Notes under the pieces: generated by a model
What the model was told of the DNA's origin: nothing
Seen by the model: only the letters and a program-made list of their open reading frames with translations
Database searches by the model: none
Assembly: GCA_039621445.1 (NCBI GenBank)
Contig: CP154955.1
Span: forward strand, 7,862,241-7,926,240
DNA from: Euglena gracilis
Lineage: Eukaryota > Euglenida > Euglenophyceae > Euglenales
Direction of reading: 5' to 3'
DNA length: 64,000 nucleotides
Shown: positions 56,001 to 64,000 of the stretch, piece after piece
Layout: every line of letters begins with the position of its first letter
How positions within the stretch are numbered: the stretch's first letter is position 1
Made by a program: the position numbers and the translations under genes

Positions 56001-59000
56001 TTTTTGCATTTTTTGCAGTTTTTGCATGAAATATTTTGCCCGGGAAATTTTTTTTGTAGTTGGTCGCGATATGTCATGGTTTGTCTCTGGTCCCTCTCCA
56101 GTTGCCTGGGGTCTGTGGAGTCTCCGTGCCTGCCATTGTCTTCCAGGAGGTCTTCTTTGTGAATCATTGACAGGTACAGTGGCATTGTCACATGTTTACG
56201 GATTTTAGGCAGCAAAACTCTGATACATTCCAGCCTTTTTCTCAGGGGTTTTATGCAAATTGCATTTTTTTGCATTTTTTTTTGCATTTTTTTTTTGCAT
56301 TTTTTGCATTTTTTGACTTGCATAATTTGAAGGGCCAAGTTGCATCCCCCCCCCTGCAGTAATGGTGTGGTCAGGACCACCCACCACTCCTTCCGGCTGG
56401 GGGAGGGGGGTTCTGGACCCCCAGAACCCACTTTTTCTTTCCCAACGCTTCTCGCTCAAAAGCACGTTTTGTCAGTTTATCAAAAGAAAAGAACCCAAAA
56501 CATGATTTTGGACATTGTTTGGAGCCTTTCCCCAATTTTGTTTCTGGTGCTTTACGCTGGGTCTTTCCCATACCATTAACACCTGTCCCACCCCACCCCC
56601 CTGTGGGGGGGTGACTGACTTGTTTTTTGGCCAAGAACCCCCCCCCCCCGAGGGTGGGGTAGGCCTGAAAATGAAAAAGTGACTGGCCTAGCGCCGGAAT
56701 TTTTTTGATTTTTTTTGAAACTTTTTGGCAAATGTCCATTGCCTCCTCCTCGTCATTCAAGAGTGGCGGATCCCCTATGGGGGGATAGAGTGACTGACTG
56801 GTTTTTTCAGAGTGGAAAGTGACCCCCCTCCCCCCCCGGGGGTCGCTAAGCAATGGTATTGTCTTTCCCCCAGGGCGGGGGTCGATCCCCAGGAGGGAGG
56901 GAGTCCGAACCACCCCCTCCCCCCATTCATTTCACACCCTGGTCAACCTCTGGCCAATGTGTGGCCCCCCGGCGTGAATGGCAGTGCTGCAAACAGGTCG
57001 CACTCAGTCATCAGTGGCTTTCACAGGGGGAACCGTGGGTGGGTAAGACACCTGGTCAGGCCCCCTGCAACCATACGTTCTTATGCCCACCCACCGCTCC
57101 GGGGTGTCACCCACACCTTCTGTGGAACATCGTGTGTGAGAAAGAAACTTGTGTGCAGCAAGTCCATTTTCGTCTTTTTCAACACACTGTTGAACTTCTC
57201 CTACAGATCTCCACTGCCCTCGTTGTCGCCATGGGAAGCGATGGCCTTCAGCCCAGTCTTTTTTCAAAAGGAAGGACGCCCCCCCACCCGGGGGGGGGCT
57301 GGTTGGTCAGGGGCAGGCAGGGGGGGGAGGGCACCCGCTAAGTGTGGGCACCTCCTAAGGACAAGAAGGTGGTGCTCCTGACACCCGGCACCTTTAGTGC
57401 CAGGGGCCCCAAAATGGCCGTTTCAAAAGGGACCCCCCCCGAGGATGTTTCAAACGACCCGTTACCGGTGCTGGATGTGGGGGGCAGAGGTAGGGCAGGG
57501 AAAGCGACCTGCCGGCAGGACAGCGCCCTCCGCGCCTGCTCACGGCCGCCGTACGTCACGGCGTTCCAGCTGATGCACCACCAGCCAGGGACCCCGCCAC
57601 GCCGCCGATTGTCTGAAGCCGCCGTTTCCCAATTGGAAGTCAGCATGAAATCAGAATTCTGAGTGATTCTGTGAAAGCGTGGTCAATCAAAATTGTCGAG
57701 TTTTCTGACCGTTGGTTACGCCGTGAGGCGGATAATGTTTGATCCAGAATAACCCCCCCCCCCCAATGTCCAATGAATCCCTATGTCTAACGAGCCCCCC
57801 CCCCCCTGGAGGACACTTTTCGGAGGTTTGGTCAGTGCGCAAAAGTGGTTTTTTTTGACCAGAAAAACCCCTTGACTAACGACTGACCCCCAGGTTTAAC
57901 GTAGGAGGACACCTTTTTGGTCAGGAAATTATGTCCAACGACCTCCCTGCGTAAGACAGAGTTTACAGGTCGTTGTCCATTAGGGGGGGCAATCGATCCA
58001 AAGAACATATCCATATGTGTCCAGATGACATTGCTCACCCAATGAACAACGATTGGTGGTTCCAGTCCTTTGAGCTAGCGTCCGGGGCTTGTTGAGCGCT
58101 TTGACTTGTTTGAGTTTGAGTCGGACATCCCAACCTGATTGCAGAGCAGGGGTTTTCTTGAGCCAGAGGGACTCCACTCCCAGACGGGGGGTCACGCCAG
58201 CTCAACTCCCCCACCAGGTTCGGATTGACTTCCTTAAGAGAACCCTGGGGGGGGGGTCCCTGCCCCCCTCTGTGGGCGCCCCCCCTCTTCGGAGAGCCGT
58301 CCCCCGAGCAGCCGATGCTGGCCTCGCAGTGCTTCATGGTGTTCGCCGCCGTCTCCCTCCCTGGCCTGGGCGTGCCCGCAGGGGGCCTGCTGTTTGGGAC
58401 CTCACGGGCACACCAATGAAGTGACTGGGGATGACTGGGCGTGACTGGGGGGTGACTGAACAGAACTGAGCGTGACTGGGCGTGACTGAGTGTGACTGGG
58501 GGTGACTGGGGTTGGGATTCTGGAGGACCATTGGCAGATTGGGGCTTGCATTTCCTTGAAACCCACCCTCTCACACTGAAGACACCCCAAAGGGGGACAA
58601 AGGCCAGCCAATGCAGAAAAGTCAGGGAAAACACAAGAAAGATTAAAGAAGTGGGCTGGCAAGTTAGCCTCAGGAAGATGAGGGAATCACTGGAACAAAA
58701 ATACCTACCCCCCCCCCCCGGCTCATTTGCTCCCGGCAATACTCATTCCAACAAGTTGAGCCCAACAGCCTGACAATAGGGAAGTCGATGCCCGCAAGGT
58801 AGGGCAATACACCAGAGGACATATTCCGGATGACAGCGTGCTGCAAAGCTTACAGAGAAAGTCCACTTTGCAGGACATTTTGTTCAATTGGCCGGATCTT
58901 TTCACCAGGAATGGATTCGGACGCCCGGAGGAAAAGCGGGGACGTCTGCCCCACCCGCCGAGGGGTGGTGGGGGAGAAAATTTTGACAGCCAAATTTGGC

Positions 59001-62000
59001 TGTGGTAGGGCTGCGGTTGGTTTGGTAGGTTGGTAGGTTGACCGTTTTGGTAGGTTGACGGCCGGCCACGGCCGGCCACGGCACCCACCTCCCACGAACC
59101 TACCTCCCATGACATCCCACCCGTGGGTGAGTGTTAAGTGCCATTTTCCCGGGCCCAAACCCACCCACGACCCCCCCCCCCGGAGGGGTCACCCACACAT
59201 CCACCCACCCAAAACCCGACCAAAATCGGCCGAACGCTGAAAAAAAATCCGCCCCGGCTTTGGCCGGGCCAAATTGTGTCCTATGGACCCCATCCCCACC
59301 GAAGAGGTGGGGGTCCAGGGGGGCTCAGTGAATGACCCCCGGGGGTGTGCTGTTTATGTCCCCGCCGCACTCCAATGAGAATGGCACAGGGTGGGCCCAG
59401 CCCGCCGCCAGCCTGCAGGACAACGTGGGTGCGGACGCTGCCCGGCAGGAGTGCCTCGCGCTGGTGGAGGAGTGCACCGCCCGGCACTGCGGGGTGGTGG
59501 GCAGGCCTGGCCCAGGGATGGCGGTCGCCGTGTTAGATGCCTTGTGTGCTGGGGGGGGTACGTCGTGTGACTTGCGGTTTTTGCACTGCCCAATATCCTT
59601 GCGCTTTCCATTCTTGCACAATCATGCCCATTTTTCACATTTCTCGAAAAATGGGGCCTTTCCATTTCCCCACTTTCCTTTACCAATTTTCACCTGATGA
59701 TTTCTCACACACACACACACACTCACCCAAATGTCTGCAGGGACGCCGTCTTCAAAGTTTTTGCCAGAGTGTCGAGTCGGCAAGTTTGCGAGACACATTA
59801 TTTCATGACTTTCTGGCGGCAAGGGCTGTGATGTCCCCCCGCAGACACTCCCCCTCCCCCCATGCTCCAACAGCGCCCCCCCCCCCCCGGCCCGGGGCCG
59901 ACCTGGCGGCGTGCGAGCAGGCCGGGGAGGCCGTCCTGGCGTCGTACCTCAGCGGGCTGCAGGCGCTGGCGGGCACGCTGGAGGCCATGGTCCGCATCAG
60001 CCACTCGTCCCACCCCTGCCCAGGGCCCCGGCCTGGCGACCCGCCTGGGCCCGATTACCTACCCCCCCCCCCCCTGGGAAACTGTCATGCCCAAGAACCT
60101 GTCAGGGTCCCGCCCGGGAAACTGTCAGGGTCCCCGGTACCGGCCAACCTGTCAGTATAGGAAGTTGTCAGGGTCCCCGGTACTGGCCAACCTGTCAGGT
60201 GACAGTTTCCCGGGGGGGGGGGGTAGGTAGGTGTTGAGCGCGTGGCGTAACCCCCGTAGGCGTGTGGGTTGCCTGCACTTTTTTGTGCCGCTGGAATGCG
60301 GCCCGTTTGTTTCAAACACGGAAAACGGCTGCTTGCAGGAAAAAGGACCCCCCCCCCCCGGCTGGGGATGGGGTGCCCTCTGGCTTAAGTGACGCCCTGC
60401 TGCCTACCCTACCACTGGACCAGCCACACTACGTTCAGATGTTGGAGGGGAGGACATTAAGATGGTGTTCCAACCTCAATCATTGCAAACACCCGGAAAT
60501 AAGCATCCCTCCTCCCCCATCGAATGAGGTTTTATTATTTTCCAGCCGCCAGAAAGGCGGCCCGGACGCTAATGGATTTTTGGCTTTAGGGGTGCAAAAA
60601 TGAGCAAAAATGGAAAAAAAATAGGTCAGATTTGGGCTGGCCTGGGCAGATTTAGGGTCAAAAAATCGATTTTTTTTTGCATGATTGACAGTTATTTGGG
60701 CATTTTTGGAGTTTGGATTTTTTGGAACCTGGTTCGACTCGAGGTCGGGCCCAGTTCCACTCCGGGGACCCTCATAGGGGGGGGGGGGGTCAGCCAGCAA
60801 GCTTAAGTTTTCCAGCCTCTGACCTGGACCCCCCGGGGTCATTTAACGGCGCCCTAGTAGGCGGGCACCGGCTGCGGGCTGAACGGGGTCCCGGAAGCCT
60901 ATAGTGGTGGCTGGGTCTGCGCTGCAGGCAGCCACACAATGGCACCCCCCCCCCCAGGGCAGAACGGGAATCGGCCAAACAGCCAGGGTGGTGGGTGGGG
61001 GGGGGGGTCGACCACCCCCCTCTAGACCCCACGCTACTACGTGGTTGAGAGGGGGGGGTGTGTTGGTCCCCCCCGGTGCACCTAGGCCCCCTATCACGCG
61101 CTCGACCACCCCCCCCCACCACCTCTTCCCGTATTTCCGGGAGCATCAAAAAAAATTTTCCAGCGCCTTCGGCGCCGGGTGTTTTTTTTGACCCATTTTG
61201 GGACTCATATGAGAGGTCCCCCAAAAACCCCTCAAAACCCCATTTTTTCACACCTTCCAATAATTCAACATTTTCTCAAATTTTTATTTTTGAGAGGTTT
61301 TTGAAGCAAAAATGCCATTGAAAGTCGAAAAAAATTTCAAAGAGAAAAAATGTCAGTAAAATTTGACTGTGCCAAAATTTGGTCCACTTTTTTTCACCTG
61401 CATTTTTTTCACCCCCCCTCCTAAAAATTACCATTTTTTAACCCTGAATAATTTGAGTTTTTTTTTGTGAAAAATGTGGTTTTCCATCAAATAATCATAT
61501 GTTTGGGTTCATTTTTTAAAAACGTTTTCAAAAATTTTTCCGGCAAAAATCCCCGTTTTCCCGAAATCGGTGAAAATGCTGTGGTGGGTGGGGGGTCGAC
61601 CCCCCCCCCCCCCACCCGGGTGGGGGGTCGCCCCCCCCCCACCAGGCCTTACCGTTCTGCCCCCCCCCCCAGTTTTAGCCACTCGTTGCTTATTTGGGTG
61701 TCAGCCGATCTATTTTTTTTGCTTAAATCCAGGTGTTGCTTTTATTTGGGTTTCGCTGGATAGGCCGAAGGGGTGCTTGAACTTTGTACCAAACGGATGC
61801 CTTTGTGTTTCCAGTGAAGGAAGGAGGCGGCGCATTTTGCTTGCTTTCAACCCCCCCCCCCCCAAAATGAGCAATGCTTGTTTACTTGGGTGACTGTGTT
61901 GCTGGATGGAAAGTCTAACCCCCCCCCCCCAAAGTTAAGCAACCCCTCCAAACTTAAGCAAACCCCCAATTTCAGCAACCTTTGGGGCGGAATCGGCCGA

Positions 62001-63840
62001 CCCCTGAAAATGCAGGTTAATTTCCGGGAAAATGAGTGAAATCGTGCAATTAAATTCTTGAAAATGTTTAATTCTTGAAAATATTAAATATTAAAATGTT
62101 AAATTCTTGAAAATATTAAATTCTTGAAAATGTTAAATGTTAAATTCCTGAAAATGCAGGTTAAATTCTGGGAAAATGAGCGAAATCGTGCAATTAAATT
62201 CTTGAAAGTGTTAAATTCTTGAAAATTTTAAATTCTTGAAAATGTTAAATGTTAAATTCCTGAAAACGCAGGTTAAATTCCGGGCAAATGAGCGAAAACT
62301 TGCAATCCAACCAAACGTCCAGGACATTGCCATCCGAGCTGCGCATCTGATGCGTGCCTCCCCGTTGCGGGTGTCCGACCAAAGAACAGCGGCGGGCATC
62401 CACATTCCCATGTGGGTGATCCGTCCCCCCGGCCGGCCGTGCCGGCGCGGCATCCGGGCGGGGGTCCACTTTGGGGCCACCATGGTGGAGTGCCAGGAGG
62501 AGCGCCGCAGCCTGGCCGGCAAGGAGGTCGGGAGGGCGCAGGCCGTGGTGGGCAGACCCCCCGGGGTCTCACCCGACCCGGCGGAGCAACACAGGAGCAC
62601 TGCTGTCAGGGGTCCCTGGCGACTCACCACACAGCAAACTGGGCCAGAAGCGAGCTACCGCCCGCCATCAACAGGGAAGAAGCCTGAGTGCAACTCAGGC
62701 CCCCCCCCCCCCAGGGGGTGGGTGGGTGGGTGGCTCCGCATCCCCCTCCCCCTACCCGCCCCCCCCCCTTTGTCGTACGACCACCCCTCATTTACGACCA
62801 CACCCCGGTCACAGGTTGCAGGTTACGAAAATTTTAGCACCACTTTACCTACGGCCGCCCCCTCATTTACGACCACCCCCCGGTCACAGGTTGCAGGTTA
62901 TGGGGGTGTTACGACCCCCCCCCCCCCCCCGTCCCGGTCCCCCCCCGGTCACAGGTTGCAGGAACCCGGTCATATGACAAGGGGGGGGGCGTAGGTCGTA
63001 AGAAAGCCTCGGGATGGGGCTCCGCGGAGCGGGAGGGGTGGTGCGCCACCCCGGCCTGCCAACACCACGCTGTTCCACGACGCTGCCCGCCCGTGGCAGC
63101 TGGTGGTGTCGCAGGTGGCGTTCACCCTGGCCGACCTCAGCACCGCTGTCCGGTGCCTCCGCGACGCGGGCGTGGCGCTCACCGTGCAGCAGCGGAACGT
63201 CGACATCCCGGGCATTCCCGAGTGGGCCGCCCCAGAAAGCGGTGCGCACATGCATGTGTGCGGGCAGGCATATATTTCGCCGTTCATTCACGCTTTGTGC
63301 GTTATGGATAAATGTGTGTATGTGTTTGCGTGCATGTGTGTGTTTGTGTATGTGCATGCGTGTGCATGTGCGCGAGCCTGTCTGTGTGTGTCTGCGTGTG
63401 GTGTGTGTGTGTGTGTGTGGTATGTGTGTGTATGTTTATGTGTGTGTGTGTGTGTATGTGTGTATATGTGCGTCGTCCGTGTGTGTATGTGTGTGTGATT
63501 GCACATCCCCCTTGACTCTACCCTCCCACAATAAATACGTGGGACAAGGCTAACACAGAGTGCTCTTGTCAAAAGTGACACGAAGCTCAAACGGGGCAAA
63601 TGTTGCTCTTTGACGCAGGTCGTGTGCAGCAGAGAAAAAGCCAGCCTGTTGACGTCGTCGCTGCCGCCTCTGCCCGCGAAGCAGGCGACCCTCCCCCGAC
63701 CCCCAGCCGGTGTATGTCATCGTCCCCCACTGCGCCGGGATGTCGCCCGCCAACTTCGGCCCCGCGTGCTATGCCGGCTGCCCCCTCCCCCTCCTGCGGT
63801 GGACCTCCCCCCAGGGGTGTGCTGGCCGGTCGGCCCTGAA
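47011..63840 (+). CDS. DUF5939-like region plus class III nucleotidyl-cyclase-like domain (multi-exon, partial)
   Basis: Exons by eye: 47011-47182 (uncertain), 49844-49946, 50358-50465, 51287-51363, 51853-51998 (3' end uncertain), 53986-54160, 54409-54545, 54677-54756, 54801-54833, 58312-58371, 59419-59529, 59921-59989, 62323-62544, 63100-63241 (end uncertain), perhaps 63706-63840. Inner junctions are GT-AG with compatible phases. First part: LNPYVVACFLDEE, then WALLCPWC and CFLCQVTFEADL with HP, resembling the zinc-finger-like DUF5939 module that precedes class III cyclases in bacteria; ends PFRDIW. Second part: CFMVFAAVSLPGLG, GADAARQE, HCGVVGRPGPGMAVA, GIRAGVHFGATMV and LVVSQVAF, following a cyclase fold. 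Both metal Asp positions (FxD and GD) read Ala and Pro, and the DYFG..VN block is degraded, so it is probably not catalytic. Start and end not found. Role unknown; membership inferred by eye. Confidence 0.65.
47722..48106. mobile_element. hAT-like MITE, CAGGGTTYGATATAAGGA TIR
   Basis: Duplication GGTTCGAT at 47714-47721 and 48107-48114. TIRs CAGGGTTTGATATAAGGA and CAGGGTTCGATATAAGGA. Long C/G runs inside and a GGCGCTTTGTGCC hairpin (47901-47913). Confidence 0.85.
48447..48766. mobile_element. hAT-like MITE, CAAGCACCTCTG TIR
   Basis: Ends CAAGCACCTCTGATGATGC and, inverted, CAAGCACCTCTGGTCAGCC. Flanks CTCTCGAG (48439-48446) and GTCTCGAG (48767-48774), 7 of 8 matching. Subterminal GCTGGGCGATGC repeats. 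Related broken copies near 7264-7795 and 9668. Confidence 0.7.
48997..49475. mobile_element. hAT-like MITE, CAGAC..CATTTAGT TIR, TGTATCACC repeats
   Basis: Duplication TTTTTGAG at 48989-48996 and 49476-49483. Imperfect TIRs CAGACCTCCATTTAGT and CAGACTGCCATTTAGT (inverted). About nine ATGTATCACCAAAAA units near both ends. TIR and repeat layout are related to the 2.3 kb hAT element 25500-27836. Confidence 0.85.
49947..50357. other. Intron of the cyclase-like gene
   Basis: GTTGGAGTG donor after DEE, acceptor CCCGCAG before HRRGLKSTQL. No repeat recognised. Confidence 0.5.
50466..51286. other. Intron with AT-rich minisatellite
   Basis: GTGCGGG donor, TGCCCAG acceptor. 50970-51200 is a degenerate tandem array of about 30 bp built on TATATTTAATTAATGTTTAC. 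50880-50910 is a (GGGT)n run. A LEAPGLHW frame near 50550 could be a small missed exon. Confidence 0.5.
52078..52248. mobile_element. TA-flanked C-run TIR element, CCTACCCC subfamily, copy 1
   Basis: Ends CCTACCCC and GGGGTAGG with an inner GGAAACTGTC / GACAGTTTCC pair; TA at 52076-52077, TG on the right (mutated). Internal direct repeats GTCAGGGTCCCCGGTACTGG. Almost identical to 60058-60227. Confidence 0.75.
52621..52909. mobile_element. hAT-like MITE with GGCGCC hairpin, copy 2
   Basis: Duplication ACGGGGAG at 52613-52620 and 52910-52917. Right end CTTAAAAAAACCCCTG; left end CCGGTATTTTTTTAAG, slightly decayed. Hairpin GGCGCCGCAGGCGCC at 52741-52755. Second copy of 38372-38650. Confidence 0.85.
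54757..54800 (+). other. 44-bp intron
   Basis: GTAAACC donor and CTCTGTTTCAG acceptor, joining GEIAEAQ to PFRDIW in phase 0. A normal spliceosomal intron of minimal size within a gene whose other introns are mostly hundreds to thousands of bases. Confidence 0.65.
54987..55227. mobile_element. hAT-like MITE, CAGAG TIR
   Basis: Duplication GCACCAAA at 54979-54986 and 55228-55235. Ends CAGAGATTTTTTCGTGACC and, inverted, CAGAGGTTTTTAAGAACC. C/G runs and a CGGCGTGAAGCCCCG hairpin relic near 55108. Confidence 0.75.
56569..56860. mobile_element. hAT-like MITE, GCTTAGCGACC TIR family
   Basis: Duplication GTCTTTCC at 56561-56568 and 56861-56868. Left end CATACCATTAACACC; inverted right end AATACCATTGCTTAGCGACC. 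TGACTGACTGGTTTTTT-type blocks as in 43753-44112. Confidence 0.75.
57751..57990. mobile_element. C-run TIR-like element, boundaries uncertain
   Basis: AACCCCCCCCCCCCAATGTCC on the left and GTCCATTAGGGGGGGCAA on the right are inverted, with internal GTCCAACGACC and GTCTAACGAGCC blocks. GATCCAGA / GATCCAAA flanks (7 of 8) may be a duplication. Confidence 0.4.
58372..59418. other. Intron of the cyclase-like gene
   Basis: GTGCCCGCAG donor, CCTGCAG acceptor. Contains TGACTGGGCGTGACTGGGG tandem units (58420-58515), GGTAGGTTGGTAGGTTGACC near 59022-59060 and C runs. No second gene recognised. Confidence 0.5.
60058..60227. mobile_element. TA-flanked C-run TIR element, CCTACCCC subfamily, copy 2
   Basis: TA at 60056-60057 and 60228-60229, ends CCTACCCC and GGGGTAGG. 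Differs from 52078-52248 by only a few bases, which indicates recent mobility. Lies in the intron 59990-62322. Confidence 0.8.
60228..62322. other. Intron of the cyclase-like gene, lower part
   Basis: 60535-60850 is a second copy of the intron 1 element interior (ATTTTCCAGCCGCC, TTTTCCAGCCTCTGACC, then GTCATTTAACGGCGCC). 61163-61175 is a GCGCCTTCGGCGC hairpin. 61590-61930 has C/G runs. 62040-62290 is a degenerate TTAAATTCTTGAAAATG tandem array. Confidence 0.5.
62758..62993. mobile_element. C-run TIR element with three CCCGGTCACAGGTTGCAGG units
   Basis: CCCCCCCTTTGTCGTACGACC on the left and GGTCATATGACAAGGGGGGG on the right are roughly inverted. Three CCGGTCACAGGTTGCAGG copies at 62803, 62880 and 62945, with ATTTACGACCAC blocks. 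Duplication not determined. In the intron between the last two cyclase-like exons. Confidence 0.5.
63305..63500. repeat. GT-rich microsatellite region
   Basis: Imperfect GTGTGTATGTGTGC tract downstream of the 63100-63241 exon, similar to 45915-46082. Confidence 0.85.
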
Positions 63841-63841
63841 G

Positions 63842-64000
63842 AGCAGCCACCCACGGGGGATCTGCACCATTTTAAAAGATGCCCGCATTCCCTGGTGTGT
63901 TTCAGGATGGTCAAACTGACCTCCTGAGGGGATGTCATCGGGGGGGGGGGGGGGGGACAGCTACCAGGGCAACTGGGGGGGGGGTGCTTTCATGGGGTTG
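63842..64000. other. Window end, G runs
   Basis: Ordinary sequence, then G runs near 63938 and 63977. Nothing recognised; the cyclase-like gene may continue beyond the window. Confidence 0.4.

Larger units (their letters stand above)
54834..58311. other. Intron between the DUF5939-like and cyclase-like parts
   Basis: Holds 54987-55227 and 56569-56860, TTTTTTGCAT repeats (55880-56310), and a C-run TIR-like pair 57751-57990. Open frames at 57338-57662 occur on both strands and are not assigned; a missed exon is possible. Confidence 0.45.

Overview
The window looks like nuclear DNA of a transposon-rich eukaryote, probably a single-celled or algal protist; the species cannot be named from the sequence. 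The support is: two split genes whose exons join in phase across GT-AG introns of 44 bp to several kb; non-LTR retrotransposon, hAT and DDE transposase remnants; degenerate CCCTAA (TTAGGG-type) telomere-like arrays; GT microsatellites; and dozens of short terminal-inverted-repeat (TIR) elements with long G or C runs. No prokaryotic operon, rRNA or tRNA gene was recognised.

Layout. 1-13 kb: nested mobile elements, including a 3.2 kb hAT element with a decayed transposase (2077-5284), a decayed DDE transposase (about 6560-7250), an 18-bp minisatellite, and a TA-flanked element (11003-12353) sitting inside a larger repeat. 13-18.3 kb: a minus-strand non-LTR retrotransposon (2A-like peptide, reverse transcriptase, zinc knuckle) broken by three TIR elements; removing each with one copy of its target duplication restores the frame. 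18.4-19.3 kb: a 5'-truncated retroelement with a poly(A) tail and 12-bp target duplication. 20.0-20.9 kb: telomere-like arrays. 21.1-28.4 kb: repeats, TIR elements and a 2.3 kb hAT element. 28.5-34.2 kb: a 5.75 kb element with perfect 24-bp TIRs, a 5-bp target duplication, a giant inverted repeat (arms about 1.8 kb) and about 20 copies of a palindromic site.

34.46-43.09 kb (+): a methyltransferase-like gene in five exons; its first exon is interrupted by a hAT-like element flanked by a duplicated piece of coding sequence. 47.0-63.8 kb (+): a gene encoding a DUF5939-like region followed by a class III nucleotidyl-cyclase-like domain in which both metal-binding Asp positions appear lost. Its introns hold most of the remaining elements.

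Main themes: insertion sites can be read precisely through target duplications of 2 (TA), 3, 5, 7 and 8 bp; several unrelated-looking short elements share a central GGCGCC hairpin; and one such element appears to have become an intron in a host gene.
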